DNA from: Heterobilharzia americana | Taxonomy: Eukaryota > Platyhelminthes > Trematoda > Strigeidida > Schistosomatidae | Assembly: GCA_944470555.2 (NCBI GenBank) | Contig: OX104128.1 | Span: 44,189,920 to 44,253,919, forward strand | DNA: 64,000 nucleotides | Direction: 5' to 3' | Program-made: the position numbers and the translations under genes | The notes under the pieces: generated by a model | What the model saw: only the letters and a program-made list of their open reading frames with translations | The model's database searches: none | Told to the model about the DNA's origin: nothing | Shown here: positions 45,325-57,076 of the stretch, piece after piece | How positions within the stretch are numbered: position 1 is the first letter of the stretch | How the letters are laid out: each line of letters opens with the position of its first letter

Positions 45325-45930
45325 CTATTTGGCTGACTTTTCGGCAGTTTTGATAACCTGGGTGGGTCCATGGTGAGGTTTTAACAAGTGTCTGACGCTA
45401 TCTGCTTTTTGCCATCTGTCCATTTGATGCATATCGGTTGGGCGCTGGCCGATGTGGAGGTAGATTCGATCGGTTACGCGCTGGCCCCGAGACCGTCCCA
45501 TGGTGACAGGGTGCTTGTGGCTGGGGCTCCGTGTGTCTATAGGCTGAGTAACCCCTGGTGACGGCGTAGTAATGCCTCCAGTATTGTGTTGGATCGGTAG
45601 CGTTGCACTTCGTTTTGTAGTGATTTGTGTGGTGGGATGAGACGGGGACTGGCTTTCCACTTCTGAGGGTAGTGAAACGGCCTTTTAGAGATCGAGCGCC
45701 TGTTTTCGAGGGTAGCCAGTCAATTTCCCCAAGCCAACCGTTGTATCATCGGCTGTACCACGTCTGTGTGAGAGTGGGCTGCTTTTGATGCTTTGATGTT
45801 TCTTGTTTCGTTGTTTTGGTGCAGAAATCAGTTCAATAACAGATTTTATTGCTGTTGTGGATACCACAGCCTGACTAGAGTGTGCCACCTTTGGTACTTT
45901 TATGCGATTACGCCTTTGGCAAGTTGTCAA
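45325..45930 (-). pseudogene. unrecognised ORF of about 200 codons with one stop
   Basis: Frames 45930-45685 and 45660-45325 are in the same phase and separated by one stop codon at 45685-45687 and nine further codons, so together they form one reading frame of about 200 codons. The product is basic and rich in Ser, Thr, Pro and Gln (for example SQSPSHPTTQITTKRS), with no recognised domain. The local base composition is less AT-rich than its surroundings. It could be an ORF1 or gag-like protein of a retroelement, since such proteins are often basic and disordered, but this is only a guess from composition. It lies just before the RTE element at 46205. Confidence 0.3.
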
Positions 45931-46204
45931 GTCTTGCTAAAGTTTGACACTTTTACGTGGTGTGGATACACGGATAAGTTGAGTGGATAGTGGAAAGTAT
46001 CTGGCGTGATAAGAGCTGTTAAATTTGAACAATAGGGGGCAGATATATAATCCCAAATTCCTGTGGACCTGGATAACTTGGCATTCTATGGAAGACATAC
46101 GAGAAGCTTGCAAGCACAAGGATTTCAGTTGTATGACCGGTTTGAGGTCGAGTATGTTGTATACTAGTAAGTTTTATGAGGACACAACTCTTTTATCAAG
46201 CTCA

Positions 46205-46430
46205 ACTGGTTAACTAGTTCATTAGTTACTAGCTGGTCCGAAGTCCGGCTAAAGAAGGAAGGTTAAGCGTAGGGCTAGCAACCCTAACCCACAAAACCAA
46301 TCCAATCGCTAAAGAAACATCAAAGCACAAGCAAAATATAAAAATAAAAACAAAATTATTCCCCGCCGGAGTCGGAGAGGTGAAATGACGCCGGCTGGTC
46401 AAAGCCTTCGGAAGCCAACTGGCCGGTATG

Positions 46431-46466
<36 letters not shown>

Positions 46467-48465
46467 ATGAAAGCGAAAGTAAGAATGTAGCCATGGAATG
46501 TCTGCACAATGGTTGAACCTACCAAAACTACCCAAATTGCCGAAGAGATGAGGAGATATAATATAGAAGTGCTAGGCCGGGAATCTGTGAAAGTAGATGG
46601 AAGTGGAAGATAGAAGTGGACTCTCCAAACTATCAACTGGAGAGTCAATAATCTACTCCGATATTGTCACCCACACAACAAACACGAGCACACTGAGTTT
46701 TCCAGTGGCTATCATGATGTCCACAACAGCATCAGAGGCTGTCTCTCATGCAGTCGGAACCAATCTCCTCCTGCAGGATCAGGATCATGACAACAAGATT
46801 CAACTCGAAAGGAAGGAAAGTCACAATCAATCAACGCCACGATACGCTACGCACCTACAAATAATGCAGATGAAGAGAAGATGGAGGAATTCTACGGACA
46901 ACTGTAATCAGTACAGGACAAGACTCGAGTTGGTGACATCTAAATTCTGATGGGTGGGGTGACATGAATGCCAAACTGTGAGCAGACAACACAGGAAGAG
47001 AAGTCATCCATCATGGGTCGAGAAACACTCGGTGAAATGATGAATTCGGATGGAGAACTGTTTGCAGATTTCTGTGCATTCAACGATTTGGTGGTTGGAG
47101 GCAGTGTGTACAAACACACACAAGGATATTCACAAGGCAGCGACATGGATTTGATTTCACCAGACACCAGACACACCACACTCAAAATCAGATTGACTTC
47201 ATCTCAATCTCAATAAAGTGGAGACGCAGCCTACTTGACATAGGGTCAAGAAGGGGAACAGATGTAAGTCCAGGCCACTATCTAGTGCAAGAAACCTTCC
47301 AAATGAAGTTGAAAGCCTTCAAGGAAGTTAGTGACAGACCACAATTCATGTTCAACGCCCGGAAGCTGAAAGGCGAAACCACAAGGAACATCTTCACGGC
47401 GGCCATCAAGACCAGATGGGAGATATCCAGCAACATCCCTAAAGAAACCTTTGTGGATGAGCATCGGAACGCTTTGAAAGAGATGTGGAAAAAAACCTGC
47501 ACAGCCGTATTAGGAGGGAAGAAGAAAGAAGATAAGGAATGGATCTCGATGGACACATGGAAATTGATAGAGGAGAGGAAGATGGTGAAGCAGAAGATAA
47601 ACCAGTGTAGGGATGCACAGCGACAAGAGGAACTGAGCATGATGTATAAAACAATGGACAAAGAAGCGAAGAAGAGTGCTTGGAAAGACAAAAGACGCTT
47701 CCGCGACACACTAGCAGGACAGGCTGCAGGTACGACAGATCTGGCAACATTGTATAAAATAACCAGGTTACCATCTGGAAGGGAGGAGATCAATACATGT
47801 GAAACCAATAAAAGATGATGAAGGAAATCTAGTTACCGAAGAAAAGAAACAAAGGAAACGATGGGGTGAACACTTCGAAAAGCTCTTGAATCGACCACCA
47901 CCTGCACTTCGTTCAGAAATACCACCTGCAGCCCAGCCAGAGAACTACCAGTGAACACTGATCTTCTAACAAAAGTTGAAGTCCTGAGCGCCATAAAGTC
48001 GCCGAAATGCAAGAAAGCAGCAGGAGCAGATGGAATCCCGCCAGAAGCACTGAGAGCAGACGTAGGGACAACAGCGGACTTGCTCACACTACCATTGCAA
48101 AAGGCCTGGAATGAAAGGAAGGTGCCTGCTCATTGATTGGAAGAAGGGTTACCTTGTCAAACTCCCGAGGAGGGGCGACATGAGTGTTTGCAAGAACTTT
48201 GGGGAATTACGCTCCTGTTCATTCCAAACAAAATATTAGGCCGCATCATCTTGGAGAGGCTAAAGGATGCGCTAGACTCGAAACTACGACCGGAACAGGC
48301 TGGCTGGATTCAGGAAGTACAAATCATGGGCGGATCAAATTGCAACGCTTCACATCATCATAGGACAGAGCATGGAATGGCAGTCAACCCTCTACTTCAA
48401 ATTCATCGACTCTGAGAAGGCCTTCGACAGCGTCGACCGAGAGGTAATTTGGAAACCGCCTCAAT
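46205..48465 (+). pseudogene. RTE-type non-LTR retrotransposon, 3'-truncated
   Basis: Plus-strand RTE element. The region 46205-46470 is probably 5' UTR and includes a (TC)n run. The endonuclease begins near 46490 with a worn MPWNVCTM-like start and IAEEMRRYNIEVLG. It continues with GRETLGEMMNSDGELFADFC at 47013 and LVVGGSVYKHTQ. The EN-RT linker is in 47285-47818, with KEWISMDTWKLIEERK. The pre-RT block LNRPPPALRSEI follows, and 47951-48136 holds KKAAGADGIPPEALRADV. The finger region LRPEQAGWIQE is near 48283. Motif A, DSEKAFDSVDREVIW, is at about 48408-48452, after which similarity ends at about 48465. The catalytic YADD region and the C-terminus are absent, unlike in the other RTE pieces here. 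Several frameshifts are present. Confidence 0.85.
46434..46464. repeat. (CT)n microsatellite
   Basis: About 31 nt of uninterrupted CT dinucleotides within the 5' part of the RTE element. It gives rise to a false minus-strand frame with an Arg-Glu run. Confidence 0.95.
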
Positions 48466-49349
48466 ACTTGTACGCTTGCTTGTATGCGCAGCTCATATAC
48501 TTTTGCTGGACTGGACCATGATTGGGCAGCAGTAGTTGCTCGTCTGTTGGTTTCGTTAAGACAGAAAAAAGAGTGATATAACCAGCATTTGCAGGAGGCT
48601 TAGCAAAGATTTATGCAACAAATGTGGTAGTTATTAACGAATATTCCTTTGCAGTTCAGGTAAAGTACATTGCAAAACTACTGTGTCTCGAAATCAAAAG
48701 CGTTGGTTCGTGACTAAATAAAGTAAAATAGACAAATAACTTCTCTTTAAGCCAGTCTTTATTTTGTTTCCGCTGTTTTCCTAGTAGTAATTTCTTGCGT
48801 CTCGCTGTATATGCCCAAACGGGTGTCTCATGAAGGTGGTATTGGTTGACGTTCGGGAAGAGGCGCACGATCCTCAGGAGGTTGGGTTTCCAAGAAAAAG
48901 ATGCAACAAACGCTTCAAATGTTTCCTGCACACAGAAGGATCTACTAAACCACGCAGAATACTGATATAATATTCCACGATATGCAGGGGCAATGAAACG
49001 TCAAATTCGTATTAGTTTGTAGGTTGAAATGCCACCCTAATCTCACCTTTACCGAGTATTCCGCGTAAACTTTCTGGTGTCCCCTCCTTATGCGGTACTG
49101 ATTTAGTGGGTTTGGATTACGAAAAATATTTACATCAATACTTCTCCCTTTCTGCACATCTTTATGTGTTTGTGGGCGAATTTGGGAGTTCACCTCCTGA
49201 AAAGAAACTCTTCTCTGGTGTGTTTCCTTTCCCCATTCAAATGTTTCCATTCACTGAAGGAACTGCTGGCTGAGTATCCTAATCATTTAACTAAACTAGT
49301 AGTAACTCGTTTAGGCTGAGATGGCCTACTGGAACGCAAGTTTCTAGTA
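48466..49349. other. no gene recognised; possible C-terminal remains of a Penelope-like element
   Basis: Minus-strand frames 48656-48931 and 48945-49250 have coding-like composition and lie downstream of the decayed Penelope-like RT at 49350-49950. RPQTHKDVQKGR and NQYRIRRGHQKVYAE could be worn remains of its linker and endonuclease, but no diagnostic motif remains. Confidence 0.3.
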
Positions 49350-49950
49350 GATGCTACGACCAAAAAACTACCGTTTTATCCTTATTTTATTCTATAATAT
49401 AGCATGGTTGGTTCTATTTGTTCACCCTGTAGCTCGAAAGTATATTGTATCTCATTTGCTATCAAGTTTAAATCCACCAAGAAACCGTTCATTTATCCAG
49501 ATTCCAAGACAATACACGTGTTATCCATGTATCTCCGCTACACGCTTGGAGTGCGACTAAATATGTCAAGAGCCACACGCTTCCATTCTCCTATAAAAGT
49601 ATCTACCTTGATTTGGGATAGTGAACACCCCATGGCAATCCTTCTGTTTCCCTAAATATTTTATCTCGAAATTCGAGAAGTGCAGAAGTGAGGCATAAGT
49701 CGACGTCTAGCATGATGTCTTCAAGTGGCAACCTCATTGCATTTTGAAGTTCGTACCGGGCAACTTCCGGAGTCTTAATGACTGGTTTACGAGTATAGAA
49801 CCTCGACACAATAAAGTTAATCATTTCTTCGTCCTCCTCTTATCGGACGTTACCTAACCTCTTCTTCATTTCGTTTGAACTAGTTGGTCTGTATTTTGGT
49901 TGGTTTCCAACATATGATGATATCGATACTCAATATTCCAATGGTTCACG
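49350..49950 (-). pseudogene. decayed Penelope-like reverse transcriptase, second lineage
   Basis: Minus-strand RT fragment of Penelope type. PLEDIMLDVDLCLTSALLEF followed by RDKIFRETEGLPWGV at 49710-49625 is the segment leading into motif B (normally GLPMGSPLSP). After a frameshift, VWRRYMDNTCIVL at about 49545-49505 corresponds to the RYVDDTFVI catalytic box with D changed to N. A block like NGFLVDLNLIANEIQYTFE then follows. Its sequence is unlike the Penelope-like element at 35577, so it is a separate lineage. Stops and frameshifts show it is inactive. Confidence 0.65.
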
Positions 49951-51319
49951 TACTGAGGTGTTTCTAGGGGCTGATATTAGTACAGTAGGGCAACCTGATT
50001 CATAAACTTTATTCGTAAGACAGAGGATAAAAACGACGTAACTGTGGAGTCAGGCCTGAGAACTGCATGCCTGCCTTGACATGATTGTGAGAAACAAAGT
50101 TTGCTGCGAATATCACTCGTTAAATACACGACTGTGTGCTACGTCAAACGGACCAGTCTAGAATAGAAAGTTGTAGAATCTTACCGTCGTCAGAAATAAT
50201 GACCAGTTTAGACCCGGCAACCGTGGGCTAGAAAACAATGAGAAGCTTAGTTACTGGAGCAACGTACCAGGATAGGCTTCACCAGGGTTCCACACTTCTT
50301 CCGAAAGCGTTGATTTTTTGTATCAATAGAACCCATGTGGTAAGAGGATCCCAGCCTTTAGAATGCATGATGGCCCATCAAGAACGACCTCACCCAGACG
50401 GAAGCTTCACTTAAATATTTTATCTAAATGATACCCTAAAATTGTATACGTTGCGGGTAAACTCGCTTAGATTGGAATCCACCGAATACAGAAATACTGG
50501 CCTATGGCATTTCCAAAACTTCAAGGCAGACAAGTTCAAATGAATGAACAAAAATCAGATCTGAACATTGCTAATATTCCACCGAGCCAGTTAAAATTGG
50601 CAAGTGCTTCTGATTAGGCCAGCGCTGATCATCCGATGGATCACTACCACTCTGATAGCCCGACTAACCTAGCTGTCAGAAATTTGGAAATAACTGTCCA
50701 TAGTGCTATTTTCACCCATGCGGTACGGACTGCAGTTTGGTTCACTAGGTGTTGACTTTTGCTCTGGAAACCTCATCAGAGAAGGAGAAGAATGGATGGC
50801 TGCTAGAGATATTAAAAATTGGTTGACGCTTTGCCCGCCAAACCAGGAAAAGCTTTCGTAAATACCTAACACACACTTTATGGCATAACTGGAAACGTCT
50901 GAGGTATGTCTTGAAGCTAGTTTCCGGATCGGAAGCCAGGAGGGAACAGGTGGGATTATATAGTCTCACTTCGGTGAGGACAGGCGATAAGTGGGTTCCT
51001 ACATGTTATTATCCTACTTCCACTTCTATTTCTGTCATACACAAAAAGAACCGCCGATCACAAATCAATCTTCGGTTCTTGTAACCCAGGCCAAGGCCAA
51101 ATTGGACGTGCCGCCCATTCTTAATACAGATTGGTCCAGCAGGATAACAAAGCTGCAATAGCGGATTTGCACAAAAGACGCTACTATGACATTAATTCAG
51201 GTTACGGTCTAGTCATTCAGACAAATCAAAGAAATCTGGCTGGCACATTGCAATCACCTAAAAATAAGTAATGTGGGCACATCAAAGTCATAGCTCCCTA
51301 GAGGAATATTATACAAGAA
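49951..51319. other. no gene recognised
   Basis: Two overlapping minus-strand frames at 50669-50969 lack motifs. The end of the stretch leads into the left outer LTR. Confidence 0.4.
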
Positions 51320-51620
51320 CTCGACAGACAAGGGAGCCGAACACTAATTCTTATCACTCATCAAATATACAAGAATTTTAAATCAAGAAATAACACACCA
51401 GGGTTGCAGGGTATCTGCAGAATCTCCAAGAAATACCGAAATGTATTAGCCAGCTGACTAGTGGATCGTGGATGATTAACGCAATGTTTAGGAACACAAC
51501 CTGTCGAAAGGCGTGAATGCTTGGCTGTGTAAATTTAGCCTTACAGGTCCGTTAGAACCATGATGATCAGAATGGATGCTAAATATTGCCGAATCTTCGC
51601 GTGCTGATTTAAGAGAGTCA
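51320..51620 (-). repeat. gypsy LTR, left outer copy
   Basis: About 300 bp that match 58438-58749 in direct orientation. The central part (51323-51565) is nearly identical, while the end near 51620 differs. Read on the minus strand, the LTR starts TGACTCTCTTAAATC at 51620 and is preceded by a purine run (GCGGGGGGGA, 51631-51621), which looks like a polypurine tract. This makes it the 3' LTR of a minus-strand element. Confidence 0.7.
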
Positions 51621-51629
51621 TCCCCCCCG

Positions 51630-53920
51630 CGGCTTTCTCCTCCACCTATATGACGTCGGCTGAAGAAAGCTGAATCCCAACGATTTGGTCATCATAAGGC
51701 CTCTCGAGAGGCTCACTGGGCGAAGCGGCACCCCACTATCTGAACCGCCTTCAAGGCGCCGTCGCCTTACAAAAGTAGGTAGAATGGAAGTTCGACCTCG
51801 ATGCTCAAGCTTGACCGGGATTCAGCCTATTGGTAGTTGGAAGAGAACGCAGAAACATATATTCCTTCGGGAATGGTTTACCGAAACAAGAATGGTAAAT
51901 AAGGCTTCGGTGCAGGAAAAAACCGGCATAACGCGGTGTTCACTTAGAAAACTAATGCGATTTGCAAAACAATATAGTGCAACATTCATAAAATGTATGG
52001 AAAAAAATCTGAGTTGCCAGTAAAAACAGTGCCACAACAGAGGTACGTGTAAGTATACTCAGTAGTTAATTTTGTTAGCAATTTTTTCGGCTAAGCTTGG
52101 TATTTTATGTTTGAAGGATTACAGTGTGTTAATCCTATTGATTAGAATTTGAAGGGTCCTCTGCCGAATGGCTAATATGAAGAGAAAACACACCGACTAC
52201 ATTTGAGTTACTTTCAAAGAAAGCTGGCTTCAAACCGCTTATAGTAACAATGCGTTTACGTCCACTGCGATTGACAACGTAATCTTTTTCTGTCATTCGG
52301 TGGCTATGAGGGGCAGGTAATAAGGTATTTTGAGTGGTTCCATAAACTGCAGCCTAGGAAACAAAACATCCCATGTTTCCTATATAAAGCACCAAACGAA
52401 GATATCAGCTGCTACCACTGGAACAGCAGCAGGTCTCACAGAAGTTTTGGGTTTGTATACCTGGTGGGGTAAGACGTCTTGCCAAAAGGGATACAAAAGT
52501 TGACGCCACAATAAATTCATCTACTGGACGGAGGGCAATTCCCCAAACCAATTTTGCAGAGCCTACCGTCAGGGTTCAATGCAATATGCATACCCGCTGA
52601 GATGAAAGGTACAGGGTCAGTCCACTGAGACCTGTTCGAGGTTGAAATTGTGGATTTCATTGGTCAATGGAACAGTCCCACTCTCTCATTTGCCCCTCCA
52701 TGTTGGACCGGTTGGGAAGCGAGTGCAAACTTCATCCTCTGACAAAGGTCTGCGAGTGGTCCTGCTAGAAGGGTAAACACTTAAAAACACACCTGTGGTG
52801 GCTAACTGTAGGGCGGTTGAAGATTCTAAGCTGCTTCAGGGTAGTTGGTTCTAAGCAGTTCATAATGGCCGCTACCTCAGCTGTCGATGGAAACGTATCC
52901 TTGTTGTCAATATTATGCCAAGGGAAACCAAGTGGCTTAGCTCCTATTGGATATTCTCGGATGTTAACAATGATTCCATGCTTTTTAGTCCTTTGAATGC
53001 CAGGTTCGACTATTATTGCGGCGACTGTCCCTATCTGCGATTGTGATGAGCAAGTCATCGATATGAAGATAGAATAAAACTAAACCTCCGGGTGCACTAT
53101 CCTTGGAACACCGAAATGTCTCTGTCGGATTCTGAATAATGGAAAGCATGAACATAAACTCAGACGGCCCAAATGACCACAGTGGCTAGTTTTAGGATGC
53201 TTTTTACTGCCATGGGCATCTGACTGCTAACTTTGGACAAGTCGTTCTTAGAAAATTTTCATTTCAGGTGAAGCCGGGGTTGCATCACAACTTGAGCGTT
53301 ATTTTGTTGTTAAGCCATTGGTAGCCGCCTGTCACACGCTGATCATTTCCAGCCGTTTAGGTACCATAGGCAGTGGCGAGGATCGTGAGTTTTTAGATGG
53401 TTGAAAAACGCCTTATTCAAGCGTGCGATCACATTCGCTCTTCACTATTTTTAACTTGTCTGGAGCGCATTTTGAATGCCATGGCTGTGATGCGACAGAT
53501 AATATGGCTGGTAATGCATTGTGGTCCATGCAAATATTGTCCCAATTCTGTATTGACCCCCAACCATGGTTTAGGAAATGAAGTTCATGGGATGCTTTGA
53601 CGTAACTGGGGTTACAGTGGAGCCTACGTGGGTAGTTCTGCCGAAAATGAATTCCTATTGGTAACTCCGAGTCAGTACAGAAAGGAATCTATGGATAGAC
53701 CATGAGACTTCCCAGGTCTATACCATTGACAGTTGTCAAAGCATCTGCTAAAGCGATAATTCAGTGAGCACGTTTGCGTAGAACAAGATTAAGATAGACG
53801 TGTTTGCTTTCGTAGGCTGCAGCTAGCTGTCCTTCGACAAGTTACTGACTAGATAGTAGATCGTGACGTCCGTTCATGTTTGTAGGCAGAATGACAACTT
53901 CTACTCCACTGCTAACAAGA
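51630..53920 (-). pseudogene. decayed gypsy pol (protease and RT)
   Basis: Minus-strand gypsy pol, much worn. The protease region is at 53910-53730: VSSGVEVVILPTNMNGRH aligns with DTGAEVSVLPATTKERH of the element at 55571-58368, with the catalytic Asp replaced. VYLNLVLRKRAH and a VNGIDL block follow. The RT start is at about 53500-53300, and FMLSIIQNPTETFRCSKD and LFYLHIDDLLITI (IDD catalytic box retained) are at about 53150-53040. FPSTAEVAAIMNCLEPTTLK then LKQLRIFN at 52900-52810 is the end of RT. No RNase H or integrase was readable down to 51630. The last part before the LTR is similar to the matching non-coding stretch at 55920-56060. Confidence 0.7.
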
Positions 53921-55565
53921 CAACGAAATGTACCACTTTGGGAATGGAATGTTAAATTTATTATTCACTTTTAGTCTTCATAAAAACCAGTACTTCAGAA
54001 TGACAGAGATAATAAGCAACGTAATTGGAAGAAGCATGTTTCACGCTGTCCCGATAAGATCAGTTCCACAACACAGTCCATGCAAGTTCGGTCACAAATT
54101 ATCGAATCACCTTATTTACAATAACGCATTCACATCAAAGTAGGCTCAGGTTCATTTGAAAAGTAGCCAGCAGGATTGTGACACGAGTCGTAACAGTAAA
54201 GAATTTCAATAACCGAAGAGATTCCCGTCGAGTTTACCGATAATATCCATGACCTGATAACGTGTCACATATTTGTGCGTCAGAGTTCAGTCCAAACAGT
54301 CAGAAATTAACGCAAGAACTTTCGTTTTCGCATCCATAACGTGTGACAAAAAACGGTTTCCTCTGGTTACGTTTGCGATTAGTGCCCACTGGCACTCGAC
54401 AGCTTCACATAGCCATTGTCCCACACGCACAGCTTTTGAGAAGTCCATGCGCCTTCGTCGAGGGCATTCTGGAAACAACACAACTTACTGTTTCCAAAAT
54501 TACAAGGTTTTGGTACCTGTTGGTCTTTTGAACCGGTACTGAGGCGTTTGGGGAAAGACTTTAGAGGCCACCCTAGCAACAAGTAAAAAAAGCAGTCAGA
54601 CTTCTTTACCTCATGAAAATTCGCCTTTCCGGCCAAAATGGAGGAGCTCAACCGGTCTATTTGACCGTTGCTAGGGCGATCTTCAAATCCCATCTTCTAA
54701 GAATACACATCAAAGCTTGGAGAATACCTAAGAATTACGACAGCATTATGAAACACCTTGTTTCTCTGTTCTGTGTCATGACCTATAACATGAGGAAAGT
54801 GAAAGTCGCCTAACGGAGTTTCAGAGCTCCGAAAGATCAGAGTCCCTCCATGCAAGTCTTTTTTAGCAGGATATTCATGTAACCTTTGTTGCATGAAATA
54901 TATTATTATTATTATAAGCAGATTTAGAAGACAGCTACAGCATTTTTCCCCACAGAGGTGACAGGTTATTCGTCTCCAAGGATTGGAATGCTACCGACAC
55001 AGAATAGTTGTGAAAGGCGCCTCACAGAGATGGTCATGACCTAAATTTTCGTTGGTCAGCTGCTCTTTGCGTTCCTGCAAACACGTCAATAGAAGAGCTG
55101 TGCCCTGACTCAACGTTGTAATGTGATTCGTCCAAGCATTGATGGTTCTTGAGACCACCTTTTACCCCAAAATGAGGTTCTGAGAAGTGTATGCAGGTTA
55201 GTTACGTCAGGGGCAAACGTACGTGACAAAATTTTGTCCTCTAGTTGACCCTCTCAGGTTACCAGGTAGGTGGAATTACATGCAGTGCAGAGAAGCATAA
55301 AGTTAGGACTCAGGATGAATATGTAAATCGTTTGTTCGAGCCGTTCCAAAATTGAAGGCTGCAAAAGATATGTAACAACTAAGCTTCGTTTGCCGACTCG
55401 GATGTTGAGTCTGTTGCATACACTTGTTGTTGCGTCTCTGTTCAATTCCCTCCACACTGGTGCTACGATGGTAGGAAAGTGAGGTTGAGATTCAAGATGC
55501 GAGTGATCTTGAGTATTCCCTCTCACATGAACATGGAACCTCGGGATGCAAGTCCCTACTGAATA
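53921..55565. other. no gene recognised; contains retroposon 3' end at 54865
   Basis: Minus-strand frames at 54287-54481 and 54379-54693 overlap in different phases and have no known motif. At 54865-54917 the sequence TTCATGTAACCTTTGTTGCATG with a short (ATT)n tail repeats the 3' end at 14355-14451. Confidence 0.4.
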
Positions 55566-55570
55566 ACACC

Positions 55571-55912
55571 TTAGGATTTGTCCCGGTGCGAACTTGACAG
55601 ACGCAAAGACAAATCACTAATTATTCGAACTTGTTATATACCCACGAATACGAGACCAAGGAAGAACACGAAAGCGTAGTCGGATGGAATAGTATATTTG
55701 GATGGTTATGCCAAAATACCGATGCGTTCCAACTAACTGGCTAGAGAGTCGAATACGAGCAATGCAACGTAACACGACAGCGTGCCAAATGGCGAGGATG
55801 CTTGACCGGGTGCCTTCAGCTTAGCGAGTCCAGTTAACTATCAAGGTCAGCATCAATGTCGAAAGTCGTCAAACCCTAGGCTATTGATTTTGGGGAAGTA
55901 TGTAACGCTACA
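55571..55912 (-). repeat. 3' LTR of the gypsy/CsRn1-like element
   Basis: 342-bp LTR. On the minus strand it starts TGTAGCGTTACATACTTCC and ends CCTAA. It differs from the 5' LTR at only a few positions, including a one-base indel near 55836. Confidence 0.9.
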
Positions 55913-56199
55913 GATCACTCCCCCCTAGTGGGTTCGTGAGGACCCTAAGACGATACCAGCCGGAAGTAAAAACCCAGTGGTTTCTCCACTGGTAAAACTC
56001 TTCCGATGGGCTCACTGCGTGAAGTGGCCCCTGGTTGTCTGAACTTATTCTAGGGTGTCGTGGCGATTAAATAACAAAATACAATAAATCGAATTGTACG
56101 TCGATCGCGGTCCCCAGTTCCTTTCGACGTTCCGTCCAGTGCTCGTTGCACCTGGAATATAAATAAAAGTCTTTAATACCACGAAAACGTTTCGTAAAA

Positions 56200-57076
56200 A
56201 TGGGAGTTATTTATATATTAACATATCGAAAAATAAAAATTTACGCTTATCTTCGCCGTTTTTTTGAAGTTTCATTACATGGTAAATAAAAATTGATATA
56301 AAAAAAAGGCAAAGTGTACGAGGGTTTGTATTGAGGTATCGGGTAGCAGTCCGGAGTTGTTTTGGCGTTAAGCCTTCGGTAATCACCGGTTGGACGCCAG
56401 TCGTTGCTATCCTTTTTGGGAACCATGTGCAATGGCGATGCCCAAGGACTGTTTGACGGTCTGATAATGCCCAGTTCGAGCATGTGGTCGAATTCATTTT
56501 TCGCCGTTTGAGCTTATCGGGGGCTAAACGGCGCGCTTTGGATGCCACAGGTGGACCTGTGGTTGTGACGTGATGCATAACATTGCTGGTTATGCACGGA
56601 AGAGTGTGCTTCGGTTGTCGCAACTCTGGATATTTCTCCAAAACTGCCTGGTAGGACGCGTCGCCTGATTGTTTAGTCCTAACGATGGCTAAACTCGGAC
56701 CTACATAGGTGGTGCCGCCAATAGATAACTTTGTGTTGTTATCTATCAGTCGTCGACGGCGAGCATCTACGAGTAGATCGTAATGGTTTAGCAAATCTAT
56801 GCCAATGATGGGCATAGAGACGTCAGCAAGGAGGAAGATCCAGTGGATAGGTTTGCGTAAACCTAAGTTGAGGTAGGCATACCGTCTCCCGAATGTCGCG
56901 ATTGCCTTGCCGTTGGCTGCTTGAAGATTGAAGGATGGGTCAAGATGACGCTCCTTTGTCGTTGCTGGAAGAACGCTAACTTCTGCGCCGGTGTCGACGA
57001 GGTAGCGGACTTTCGTTTTAATGTCGGTGACGTAGAGCAAACGGCTTTTTCCGCCGGCTACGGTTGCCGTGAGCAC
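56200..57076 (-). pseudogene. gypsy pol: protease and truncated RT
   Basis: The aspartic protease is readable from 57076: VRYLVDTGAEVSVLPATTKE contains the D-T-G active site, and MPIIGIDLLNHYDL is the conserved C-terminal loop. After about 110 residues of linker, the RT start is seen, with a frameshift near 56500: [11 protein letters not shown] in one frame is continued in another by [20 protein letters not shown] and [14 protein letters not shown]. The frame is lost after PDCYPIPQY at about 56325, where unrelated AT-rich sequence follows, so motif A and the catalytic box are deleted. Protease overlaps the end of gag by 19 nt in a different phase, which suggests frameshift expression. No RNase H or integrase is present. 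Confidence 0.85.

Noticed and set aside
46229..46648. Minus-strand 139-codon frame with an Arg-Glu repeat
   Set aside because: The repeat is the translation of the (CT)n microsatellite, and the frame is antisense to an RTE element.
47278..47808. Minus-strand frame of 176 codons
   Set aside because: It is the antisense of the RTE linker region at 47285-47818, which reads convincingly on the plus strand.
54287..54693. Overlapping minus-strand frames considered as a host exon or outer-element gag
   Set aside because: No motif, no splice sites in a consistent phase, and no similarity to the gag at 57058-57930.
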